Part shown: one piece after another, positions 27,801 to 37,786 of the stretch
Position numbering within the stretch: position 1 is the stretch's first letter
Layout: every line of letters begins with the position of its first letter
Assembly: GCA_900465915.1 (NCBI GenBank)
Contig: UBKJ01000036.1
Coordinates: 1 to 38,407, forward strand
Direction of reading: 5' to 3'
DNA from: Hyphomicrobiales bacterium
Lineage (GTDB): Bacteria; Pseudomonadota; Alphaproteobacteria; Rhizobiales; Rhizobiaceae
DNA length: 38,407 nucleotides
Notes under the pieces: model-generated
What the model was told of the DNA's origin: nothing
The model's database searches: none
What the model saw: only the letters and a program-made list of their open reading frames with translations
Position numbers and translations under genes: made by a program

Positions 27801-29417
27801 ATGGCTGTCAGCTCCAAGCATATTCCCGCTCCCGATCTTCATCGGGTGCGCCGCGCCCTCCTTTCCGTTTCCGACAAGACCGGCCTGATCGACTTCGCCA
27901 AGGCGCTGCATGCCCAAGACGTCGAAATCCTGTCCACCGGCGGCACGGCGAAAGCAATCGCCGCGGCGGGCGTTCCGGTGAAGGACGTGTCCGAGGTCAC
28001 CGGCTTTCCCGAAATCATGGACGGGCGCGTGAAGACGCTGCATCCGGCGGTCCATGGCGGCCTGCTCGCCGTGCGCAACGACCCGGAACACGTCGCGGCC
28101 ATGGAAGAACACGGCATCGGCGGCATCGACCTCGCCGTCATCAATCTCTACCCGTTCGAGGAAGTGCGCTTTCAGGGCGGCGACTACGACACCACCGTCG
28201 AAAACATCGACATCGGCGGTCCGGCCATGATCCGCGCTTCGGCCAAGAACCACGCCTATGTGGCGACGGTGGTCGATCCCGCCGACTACGCCGACGTTGT
28301 GGCCGAGTTGGAGAAGCATTCCGGCTCCCTGCCGCTGTCCTTCCGCAAGAAGCTCGCCGCCAAGGCGTTCTCGCGCACGGCGGCCTATGACGCGGCGATC
28401 TCCAACTGGTTCGCGGAAGCGATCGAAGAGGAAAATCCGGTCTGGCGCTCGGTCGCCGGCAAGCTGCATTCGGTGATGCGCTACGGCGAGAACCCGCACC
28501 AGACGGCGGGCTTCTACCTCACCGGCGAGAAGCGCCCCGGCGTCGCCACCGCCACGCAGCTTCAGGGCAAGCAGCTTTCCTACAACAACATCAACGACAC
28601 CGACGCCGCCTTCGAGCTGGTGGCCGAGTTCGACCCGGCCCGCACCGCGGCCGTCGCCATCATCAAGCACGCCAACCCCTGTGGCGTTGCCGAAGCCACG
28701 ACCATCAAGGAAGCCTATCTCAAGGCGCTCGCCTGCGATCCGGTCTCGGCCTTCGGCGGCATCGTGGCGCTGAACAAGACGCTGGACGAGGACGCGGCGG
28801 AAGAGATCGTGAAAATCTTCACCGAGGTCATCATCGCTCCCGACGCGACCGAGGCCGCCAGGGCCATCGTCGCGGCCAAGAAGAACCTGCGCCTGCTCGT
28901 CACCGGCGGCCTGCCCGACCCGCGCGCGAAGGGCGTCGCCGCCAAGACCGTCGCCGGCGGCCTTCTGGTCCAGTCGCGCGACAATGGCGTGGTGGACGAC
29001 CTCGACCTCAAGACCGTGACCAGGCGCGCGCCGAGCGACGCCGAACTCGCCGACATGAAATTCGCCTTCCGCGTCGCCAAGCACGTCAAGTCGAACGCCA
29101 TCGTCTATGTCAAGAACGGCGCGACGGTGGGCATCGGCGCGGGCCAGATGAGCCGCGTCGATTCCGCCCGCATCGCCGCCCGCAAGGCTGAGGACGCAGC
29201 CAGCGCCGCCGGCCTCTCCGAGCCGCTGACCAAGGGCTGCGTGGTGGCCTCGGACGCCTTCTTCCCCTTCGCCGACGGGCTTCTGTCGGCGGTCGAGGCG
29301 GGCGCCGTCGCCGTCATCCAGCCGGGCGGCTCGATGCGCGACGACGAGGTGATCGCCGCCGCCGACGAGCACGGCATCGCCATGGTGATGACCGGCATGC
29401 GCCACTTCCGCCACTGA
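27801..29417 (+). CDS. purH: Bifunctional AICAR transformylase / IMP cyclohydrolase
   Basis: The 538-residue enzyme does the last two steps of IMP synthesis. The N-terminal MGS-like cyclohydrolase domain (about residues 15-160) shows LLSVSDKTGLIDFAKAL, ILSTGGTAKAI and DGRVKTLHPAVHGGLLA. The C-terminal transformylase domain has the catalytic Lys-His pair in IIKHANPCGVAEA near residue 287 and ends in GMRHFRH. The start at ATG 27801 gives the normal N-terminus; the longer frame from 27732 is not needed. A strong terminator follows directly. Confidence 0.98.
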   Translation: MAVSSKHIPAPDLHRVRRALLSVSDKTGLIDFAKALHAQDVEILSTGGTAKAIAAAGVPVKDVSEVTGFPEIMDGRVKTLHPAVHGGLLAVRNDPEHVAAMEEHGIGGIDLAVINLYPFEEVRFQGGDYDTTVENIDIGGPAMIRASAKNHAYVATVVDPADYADVVAELEKHSGSLPLSFRKKLAAKAFSRTAAYDAAISNWFAEAIEEENPVWRSVAGKLHSVMRYGENPHQTAGFYLTGEKRPGVATATQLQGKQLSYNNINDTDAAFELVAEFDPARTAAVAIIKHANPCGVAEATTIKEAYLKALACDPVSAFGGIVALNKTLDEDAAEEIVKIFTEVIIAPDATEAARAIVAAKKNLRLLVTGGLPDPRAKGVAAKTVAGGLLVQSRDNGVVDDLDLKTVTRRAPSDAELADMKFAFRVAKHVKSNAIVYVKNGATVGIGAGQMSRVDSARIAARKAEDAASAAGLSEPLTKGCVVASDAFFPFADGLLSAVEAGAVAVIQPGGSMRDDEVIAAADEHGIAMVMTGMRHFRH

Positions 29418-29421
29418 CCGA

Positions 29422-29455
29422 AAAAGCCCCGGATTTCCATCCGGGGCTTTTTTTC
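29422..29455 (+). terminator. Terminator after purH
   Basis: A 9-bp stem AGCCCCGGA (29426-29434)/TCCGGGGCT (29441-29449) with flanking A and T runs is followed by seven Ts. It is nearly symmetrical and could act in both directions. Confidence 0.92.
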
Positions 29456-29604
29456 CGCCTCTTCCCCTCCCAAGTTAATCGGATTGTCTGGAATTTGCGG
29501 ACATATTATTCCGGTCCACACGTTTTGGTAGAAAGCGACCGTCATCCGGCCGGCGTCAGCGGCCCAGCAAAAACAATGCGCTACTCTTGGGAGGAATTCG
29601 ATCC

Positions 29605-31104
<1,500 letters not shown>

Positions 31105-31107
31105 GGC

Positions 31108-32487
31108 TTACGCGGGATGGCCCGAATAGGGCGTGGCGGCGGTGAGCGCCAGCCCGACGGCGAAGAACAGCACCAGCACCGCCATGCCCAGCGCCGCCGA
31201 GCCGGTGGCGGCGGTGACGGTGGCGACCAGGAACGGCCCGAGAAAGCCGGTGGCGCGGCCGGTCAGCGCGTAGATGCCGAAATAGCGGCCCGATTCCTCC
31301 GGCCGGATCGAACGCGCGAACCACGAGCGCGACGAGGCCTGCACCGGCCCGAAGGCCGCCCCCACCATCAGCCCGTAGACGAGATAGGCGTGCTCGGCCG
31401 GGCTCGCGAACAGGCCGGTCGCGTCGGAGGGCGCGAAGGGCATGAGGCCGAACAGCGTATGCTCCGGCGCGGTGGAGACGATGCCGAGCGAGGCGAGAAG
31501 CAGAAGCGCCAGCGCCCCCATCACCACCGCCTTGGAGCCGAAGCGCGTGTCGCAGCGGCTGGCGACGAGACAACTGAAGATCGCCATGACGTTGAGGATC
31601 ATGCCGAACAGACCGATCTCGGTGATGGTCCAGCGGAACATGGCGGCCGCGTAGCCGGCGCCCAGCGCCAGCAGCGCGTTGACGCCGTCCTGATAGACCA
31701 TGCGGGCGATGAGGAACTGGAACACCGTCTTGCGCCGCCGCGCTTCCGCCAGCGTGGTCTTCAACTCCTTCAGCCCGCTGACCAGCGCGGCCTTGAGCGG
31801 CATGCCCTTGTCCGCGTCGGGCGTGAACAGGAACATCGGCAGGATGAAGACGAAATACCACAGCGCCGACAGCGGCCCGGTGATGCGCGCGTCCTCGCCC
31901 TGCGCCGGGTCGAGGCCGAATAGCGGCGTGACGCCGATGATGGTCTTGCCGGTCTGCGGCAGGCCGGCCAGGAACAGAACCACGAAGATCAGCACGATCA
32001 TGCCGCCGAGATAGCCGAGCCCCCAGGCGATGTTGGAGATGCGGCCGATCTCGGCGCGCGGCACGAGGCGCGGCATCATGGAATCGTTGAAGACGATGGA
32101 GAACTCGGCCGCCACCATGGCCATGGCGAAGGCGGCCAGCACGGCGATCATGTTCGCGCCCGGCGCGGCGAACCATAGCAGGCACAGGCCCGTGATCTTC
32201 AGCACGGCGAAGAAGGCGATCCACGGTTTTCGCGCGCCGGTCTTGTCGGAGACGGCGCCCAGCACCGGCGACAGCACGGCGATGACGAAGCCCGCCGCCG
32301 AGAAGCCGTAGGCCCAGGCCACCTGCCCCGACTGCGGGTCGGCCGCCATGCGCGCAATGAAATAGGGGCCGAAGATGAAGGTGACCACGACAGTGAAGAA
32401 GGGCTGCGCCGCCCAGTCGAACAGCATCCAGCCCCACACGCCGCGCCGCGAAGCGAAGCGCCCGGTCTTCATGGCTTCATCGGTCAA
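31108..32487 (-). CDS. MFS transporter, UMF1/Atg22-like
   Basis: The 459-residue protein has about 12 membrane helices and an MFS motif A-like loop (GAVSDKTGARKPWI). The N-terminal DWAAQPFFTVVVTFIFGPYF and the later YFGIYALTGRATGFLGPFL fit the Atg22-like UMF1 branch, where yeast Atg22 exports amino acids from the vacuole. The bacterial substrate is unknown. Start: TTG 32487 has GGGAGGGG six bases upstream; ATG 32472, five codons later, has a poor site but stays possible. The longer frame to 32649 has no support. It converges on glpK. Confidence 0.88.
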   Translation of the reverse strand: MTDEAMKTGRFASRRGVWGWMLFDWAAQPFFTVVVTFIFGPYFIARMAADPQSGQVAWAYGFSAAGFVIAVLSPVLGAVSDKTGARKPWIAFFAVLKITGLCLLWFAAPGANMIAVLAAFAMAMVAAEFSIVFNDSMMPRLVPRAEIGRISNIAWGLGYLGGMIVLIFVVLFLAGLPQTGKTIIGVTPLFGLDPAQGEDARITGPLSALWYFVFILPMFLFTPDADKGMPLKAALVSGLKELKTTLAEARRRKTVFQFLIARMVYQDGVNALLALGAGYAAAMFRWTITEIGLFGMILNVMAIFSCLVASRCDTRFGSKAVVMGALALLLLASLGIVSTAPEHTLFGLMPFAPSDATGLFASPAEHAYLVYGLMVGAAFGPVQASSRSWFARSIRPEESGRYFGIYALTGRATGFLGPFLVATVTAATGSAALGMAVLVLFFAVGLALTAATPYSGHPA

Positions 32488-32706
32488 ATGCGTCCCCTCC
32501 CAGGATTCGCCGCACAGTACAGGCTGCACCGCGCCGGAGCAACCGCGCAGCGGGCGGCGAGCGGCGTGCCGCTGCGCGACTAAATCCGGCATCGGCAAGC
32601 GGAACGCAGCGTTTCGAGATGCGAAGCTTTGCCATCCACTGCCGCACATAACGCCCGCAAGCGTTACAGCGAACGAACCTCACGAGTCTCCCATCCCAAA
32701 ACGATC

Positions 32707-32734
32707 AAGGGCGGCCCGAAGGCCGCCCTTTTCA
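32707..32734 (-). terminator. Hairpin terminator of the glutamate dehydrogenase gene
   Basis: A perfect 10-bp stem AAGGGCGGCC/GGCCGCCCTT has, on the minus strand, a C(UUCG)G tetraloop, the very stable form, which indicates that the minus strand is the functional RNA. It lies 15 bp after the gdh stop. The T run is short (CTTGATCGTTTT), so termination may be partial. Confidence 0.65.
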
Positions 32735-32748
32735 TTTTCCGTCCCGCC

Positions 32749-35700
32749 TTATTGCGCGACCAGGTCCGACATCAAGCCGGCCGCGACCGCGAGCCGCGAC
32801 ACGGTGAGGTCGCCGCTTTCGGTCAGCGCCACCATGCGCGCGCGCAGCGCGTCGATGCGCGCCGCGTCGGCGGAGAGCCAGGCGGCGGCGGGGTCCTTCT
32901 CTTTGCCGAAGCGCTTGAGCGCCGTCACCGTCACGCCTCGCACGGCCTGGGTGATCGTCTCGCTCGCCCGCGACAGGGCCAGGCCGTCGTAATAGTCGGT
33001 CACCGGCACGCCGCGCGCCGCTTCCTCGATGCGGCCGATGCGGAAGGCTTCCGTCACGCCGAAATAGGCCTTGGCCGCCGTGACGATGTCCGCCTTCGAC
33101 AGATGGGCGATCAGCGCGATGTCCGGCGTGATGGCGGCGAACTGCAGCTGCGCCAGCCGCAGGGCCAGCTCGTCCGGCGCGCCCTTTTCGGCGAAGGCGG
33201 CCTTGTCGGCCTGCAGGGCCTCGGCGAGGAATTCCGGCAGCAGCTCGTCCAGGCGCGGCTCCAGCGCCGCGCGCGCCTTGTCGATGTCGCGCACCATCTC
33301 CGACAGCGACGAGCCGCCCGGATCGTTGCGCAGCACCCAGGCCACGGTGGACAGGAGCATCGCGCCCACCGCCTCGTAGAACTGGTTCTGCACCGACCCG
33401 GCCACCTTGTTGTCGAGCGCGTCGATGGCGTCATAGACCGCGTCGACGCCGAAGCCGTCGCGCACCGCCACATAGGCCCGCACGATCTCCGCCGGCGACT
33501 TGCCGGTGGTGTCGTTGAGCCGGCTGACGAAGGTGATTCCGCCGCGATTGGCGACGTCGTTGGCCAGAAGCGTGGCGACGATCTCGCGCTTCAGCCGGTG
33601 ATGGGCGATCTCGTCGGCGTAGGTCTTGGCCATGCGCGGCGGGAAATAATCGAACAGCAGCGACTTGAAATAGGGCTCGTCCGGCAGGTCGCTCGCCACC
33701 AGGTCGTCCGACAGCGACAGCTTGGCGTGCGCCAGAAGCACCGCCAGCTCCGGCCGCGTCAGCGGCTGGCCGGCCTTCTGGCGGTCGTCCAGCACGGCGA
33801 CCGACGGCAGGTTCTCCACCTTGCGGTCGAGGAGCTTGCGCTTCTCCAGCTCGGCCATGAAGCGCGCCTGGTAGGGCAGCTCGGCCAAGCCCTGCCGCTC
33901 GGCCAAAGACAGCGTCAGCGGCTGGAGATAGTTGTTGCGCAGCACCAGATGCGACACGTCGTCGGTCATGCTGGCGAGCAGCTTGTCGCGCGCCGGCCGC
34001 TTGAGCTTGCCCGAGCGCATGGCGGCGGCCAGCGCGATCTTGATGTTGACCTCGACGTCCGAGCAGTTGACGCCGGCCGAATTGTCGATGGCGTCGGTGT
34101 TGCTGCGGCCGCCCGCCAGCGCATATTCGATGCGCCCGCGCTGCGTCATGCCCAGATTGGCGCCCTCGCCGATCACCCGCGCGCCCACTTCCGCGCCGGT
34201 GATGCGGATCGCGTCGTTGGCGCGGTCGCCCACCTGCGCGTCCGTCTCGGCGCCGGCGCGGATATAGGTGCCGATGCCGCCGAACCACAAAAGATCGACC
34301 TTGGCCTTGAGGATCGCCGTCATGATCTCCGCCGGCGTGGCCGTGGTCTTGGAGAGGCCGATGGCCTTGGCCGCCGCCGCCGACAGCGTGACGGTCTTCT
34401 GGCTGCGGCTGAAGACGCCGCCGCCGGCCGACAGCGTCGAGCGGTCGTAATCCTGCCAGCTCGAGCGCGGCAGGTCGAACAGGCGCTTGCGCTCGGCGAA
34501 GCTCGCCGCCATGTCCGGGTCGGGATCGATGAAGATGTCGCGATGGTCGAAGGCGGCGATCAGCCGGATTTTCTCCGACAGCAGCATGCCGTTGCCGAAC
34601 ACGTCGCCCGACATGTCGCCCACGCCCGCCACGGTGAAGGGCTGGGTCTGGATGTCGACGTCGAACTCGCGGAAATGCCGCTTGACGGCCTCCCAGGCGC
34701 CGCGGGCGGTGATGCCCATGCCCTTATGATCGTAGCCGGCCGAACCGCCCGAGGCGAAGGCGTCGTCGAGCCAGAAGTCGTGCGCCTGGCTGATGGCGTT
34801 GGCGGTGTCGGAGAAGGTGGCCGTGCCCTTGTCGGCGGCGACGACGAAATAGGGGTCGTCCTTGTCGTGGCGCACCACGTCCTCCGGCGGGGCCACCTTG
34901 CCGTCGATAATGTTGTCGGTCACCGACAAAAGCGTCGAGATGAAGATCTTGTAGGCGTCGCGGCCGGCCTCGAACACCGCGTTGCGGTCGCCGCCCACGG
35001 GCAGGCGCTTGGGATAGAAGCCGCCCTTGGCGCCGACCGGCACGATGACGGCGTTCTTGACCTGCTGCGCCTTGACCAGGCCGAGCACTTCCGTGCGGTA
35101 GTCCTGCGCGCGGTCCGACCAGCGCAGGCCGCCGCGCGCCACCGCGCCGAAGCGCAGATGCACGCCCTCGACCTCCGGCCCGTAGACGAAGATCTCGCGA
35201 TAGGGGCGCGGGTCCGGCAGGCCGTCGACCAGGCGCGGATCGAGCTTGAAGGCGAAGGTGACGCGGGGCTTTCCATCCGCGTCGGGCTGCCAGGCGTTGG
35301 TGCGCAGCGTCGCCTCGATCAGGTTGCGGAAGCGGCGCAGGATCTGGTCGTCGTCGATGCTCGGCACTTCCAGGAGCGCCGTCTCGATGGCGTCGACCAG
35401 CTTCTTCTCCGCCGCGTCGCGCCGCTTGGCGTTCGGGTTGAGCCGCATGTCGAACAGCGCGTAGAGGTCGGCGGCGATCTGCGGATAGCGGTTCAGCGCC
35501 GCCGCGATGAAGCCCTGCGAATAGGCGACGCCCGCCTGCTGCAGGTAGCGGCCGTAGGAGCGCAGGATCATGATCTTGCGCGCGTCGAGCCGCGCCGTCT
35601 GCACTAGCGCGTTGTAGCCGTCATTGTCGGCGAGCCCGTTCCAGACGGCGCGGAAGGCGTCCTCCAGCATCTCGCCGTCGTCGCCGAGGTCGACCGGCGC

Positions 35701-37530
35701 GCCGAAGGCGTTCACGAGCTGCATGTCGTGCATATAGACCATGGCGCCGTCACGCCCGGCCTGCGGGAACTCGTAGGTCTGCTCGCTGACGACGCGGAAG
35801 CCCATGTTCTCCAGGAGCGGCACGCGCTGCGACAGCGCCACCGGCGCGCCGTGATGATAGATCTTCAGCGACGCCGCGTCCGGCCCGTCGGTGCGGTAAC
35901 GGTAGAAGTCGATGAACAGCGGATTGGCGTCGTCGAGCGTCGCGATGCGCGCGGCGTCCGGCAGCGCCTCCTCGGCGGTGAACACCTCGCGATAGGATTG
36001 CGGGAAATTGGCCGCCAGCGAGACGATCGCCGCGTCCTGCCCCTCGGCGCTCTCGCGCACTGCGTCCTCCCAGGTGCGCACGATGGCGCGGATTTCCGCC
36101 TCCAGCGTCTCGCGCTCCACATGCGGCGTGGCGCGTTCGCGGCGATGGATGACATATTGCACGCGCGTCAGGCCGTTCTGCAGGAAGACAGGATGGAACT
36201 CGAAGGAATCCCCGCCATAGACGCCGGCCAGATAGCGGCCGATCTTCTCGCGCGCGACTGAATCGTAGCGGTCGCGCGGAATATAGACCAGCACCGAGAC
36301 GAAGCGCCCGAAGCGGTCGATGCGCGGCAGGGCGCGCACGCGCGGCCGCTCGCCCAGGGCCAGGATCAGCTCGGCGTTGGCGGTCAGGCTCTCGGCGTCG
36401 ATCTGGAACAATTCGTCGCGCGGATATTCCTCCAGCACGTTGACCAGCGCCTTGCCGGAATGGTCGGCGCGGTTGAAGCCGAGGTCGCGGATCACCGTCT
36501 CCGCCTTGGAGCGGATGAAGGGAATGCCGAAGACGGGGCTCATATAGGCGATCGAGGTGAACAGGCCGACGAGGCGCAATTCGCCCACCGCCTCGCCGCG
36601 CGGGCCGAAGATCTTGACGCCGATATAGTCGAGATAGGAACGGCGATGCACCAGCGACAAAGTGTTGGCCTTGGTGACGATCAGCGGCTCGGCGCCTTCG
36701 AGGAATTCGGTGATCTCGCGCGGGGTGACGGTGTCGTCGTGGTCCTTGCGCAGCACGCGCACCTCGGCGTCGCCCAAGAGCCCGAGCGGCTCGGCGGCGG
36801 CGACCAAGTCGCGCTGCTCGCCGGAGCCCGCCAGCGCCAGCTCGCGCATGCCGAGGAAGATGAAATGGTCGTCGCGCAGCCATTCGAGGAAGGCGATGGC
36901 CTCGGGCATGCCTTCCGCGCCGGTCAGCTCGTGCACGCGACGGTAATCGGCGATGGCGCCGTCGAGGCGGGCCAGCATCGGCCGCCAGTCGCTGACGGCG
37001 GCGCGCACCTGCCCCAGCACGCGCTTGAGCGCGGCGGTGAGGTCGGCCTTGGCCTCCGCGTCGAGCGCGGCGACGTGAATCTGCACCAGGCTGACGCGGT
37101 CGCAGCCCTTGTCGGGCGCGGCCTGCGTGGCCTCGCCGCGGATGACGACGCCGTCCTTCTCGCGCGCCACGTCGAAGACCGGATGCACGACCATGAAGAT
37201 CGGATCGGGACGGTCGCCGAGCTCGCCCATGATGGAGTCGAGCAGGAAGGGCATATTGTCGTTGACGATGGTGACGACCGAGACCGGACGGCCCTGGCGC
37301 TGCACGCCGTCGTCGATGGCGATCAGGCTCTTGCCCTTGCGCCAGCTTTCGAGCGCCGCGTATCCGAAGCGGGCCGCCGCGCCGAGCGCGGCCTCGTCAT
37401 AGGACGCCAGGTCCTCCGGCGGCGCCCAGTCGAAGAGAAGCTGATGGAAGATCGCCGGCGTCTGCGACTTCCCCTCCTCCTTCGGCTTGGAACCCTTGAC
37501 CTTGCTTGAACGAGCCTGCTTCGCAGCCAC
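32749..37530 (-). CDS. gdhB: NAD-specific glutamate dehydrogenase, ~180 kDa class
   Basis: At 1593 residues this is the large GDH class known from Pseudomonas aeruginosa and Streptomyces, which turns glutamate into 2-oxoglutarate with NAD. The long N-terminal part contains ACT-like regulatory segments (VVTIVNDNMPFLLDSIMGEL). The catalytic core starts near residue 780 (RFGAVARGGLRWSDRAQDYR) and has the glycine-rich PVGAKGGFYPKRL near 830 with the presumed substrate lysine. The C-terminal part is helical. The upstream ATG at 37548 gives six more residues, but GTG 37530 has AGGAG eight bases before it and is preferred. Enzymes of this class are allosteric; which effector works here is not visible. 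It is a single-gene unit with a palindrome-rich upstream region. Confidence 0.96.
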   Translation of the reverse strand: MAAKQARSSKVKGSKPKEEGKSQTPAIFHQLLFDWAPPEDLASYDEAALGAAARFGYAALESWRKGKSLIAIDDGVQRQGRPVSVVTIVNDNMPFLLDSIMGELGDRPDPIFMVVHPVFDVAREKDGVVIRGEATQAAPDKGCDRVSLVQIHVAALDAEAKADLTAALKRVLGQVRAAVSDWRPMLARLDGAIADYRRVHELTGAEGMPEAIAFLEWLRDDHFIFLGMRELALAGSGEQRDLVAAAEPLGLLGDAEVRVLRKDHDDTVTPREITEFLEGAEPLIVTKANTLSLVHRRSYLDYIGVKIFGPRGEAVGELRLVGLFTSIAYMSPVFGIPFIRSKAETVIRDLGFNRADHSGKALVNVLEEYPRDELFQIDAESLTANAELILALGERPRVRALPRIDRFGRFVSVLVYIPRDRYDSVAREKIGRYLAGVYGGDSFEFHPVFLQNGLTRVQYVIHRRERATPHVERETLEAEIRAIVRTWEDAVRESAEGQDAAIVSLAANFPQSYREVFTAEEALPDAARIATLDDANPLFIDFYRYRTDGPDAASLKIYHHGAPVALSQRVPLLENMGFRVVSEQTYEFPQAGRDGAMVYMHDMQLVNAFGAPVDLGDDGEMLEDAFRAVWNGLADNDGYNALVQTARLDARKIMILRSYGRYLQQAGVAYSQGFIAAALNRYPQIAADLYALFDMRLNPNAKRRDAAEKKLVDAIETALLEVPSIDDDQILRRFRNLIEATLRTNAWQPDADGKPRVTFAFKLDPRLVDGLPDPRPYREIFVYGPEVEGVHLRFGAVARGGLRWSDRAQDYRTEVLGLVKAQQVKNAVIVPVGAKGGFYPKRLPVGGDRNAVFEAGRDAYKIFISTLLSVTDNIIDGKVAPPEDVVRHDKDDPYFVVAADKGTATFSDTANAISQAHDFWLDDAFASGGSAGYDHKGMGITARGAWEAVKRHFREFDVDIQTQPFTVAGVGDMSGDVFGNGMLLSEKIRLIAAFDHRDIFIDPDPDMAASFAERKRLFDLPRSSWQDYDRSTLSAGGGVFSRSQKTVTLSAAAAKAIGLSKTTATPAEIMTAILKAKVDLLWFGGIGTYIRAGAETDAQVGDRANDAIRITGAEVGARVIGEGANLGMTQRGRIEYALAGGRSNTDAIDNSAGVNCSDVEVNIKIALAAAMRSGKLKRPARDKLLASMTDDVSHLVLRNNYLQPLTLSLAERQGLAELPYQARFMAELEKRKLLDRKVENLPSVAVLDDRQKAGQPLTRPELAVLLAHAKLSLSDDLVASDLPDEPYFKSLLFDYFPPRMAKTYADEIAHHRLKREIVATLLANDVANRGGITFVSRLNDTTGKSPAEIVRAYVAVRDGFGVDAVYDAIDALDNKVAGSVQNQFYEAVGAMLLSTVAWVLRNDPGGSSLSEMVRDIDKARAALEPRLDELLPEFLAEALQADKAAFAEKGAPDELALRLAQLQFAAITPDIALIAHLSKADIVTAAKAYFGVTEAFRIGRIEEAARGVPVTDYYDGLALSRASETITQAVRGVTVTALKRFGKEKDPAAAWLSADAARIDALRARMVALTESGDLTVSRLAVAAGLMSDLVAQ

Positions 37531-37554
37531 GTCGGATACTCCTGTCATGATAGC

Positions 37555-37724
37555 GATAGGCGGAACCTATCAGATCGGCGCCCCGTTTTGATGATGAATC
37601 GATGGAAAAGCGGAAAATTTTCCGTGTGCGCGAAGGCCCCGATCTAATCCATTTAAATGGCGACGGACGGCGCTTTTGGACAAATCGGCCCGGCCGGGCC
37701 GCGAAAAATGTCGCATCCGCGACA
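37555..37724. promoter_or_regulatory. Palindrome-rich upstream region of the glutamate dehydrogenase gene
   Basis: Five short palindromes are packed into 170 bp: GATAGG-CGGAA-CCTATC (37555-37571), CGGAAAATTTTCCG (37611-37624, perfect), CCATTTAAATGG (37649-37660, perfect), CGGCCCGGCCGGGCCG (37686-37701, perfect) and TGTCGC-ATCC-GCGACA (37709-37724). A TTGTCC on the minus strand near 37681 is a possible -35, without a clear -10. Control by several dimeric regulators, or leader RNA folding, is inference. Confidence 0.45.
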
Positions 37725-37786
37725 AGACATATGACGAAACTATCCCGCCTCGCGGCGCGAAACAGCCGCGACTGATTCTCTTCCCG

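Noticed and set aside
32629..35607. 992-codon plus-strand open frame antisense to the glutamate dehydrogenase
   Set aside because: Shadow of the GDH reading frame; no motifs, and it starts in an unrelated intergenic region.
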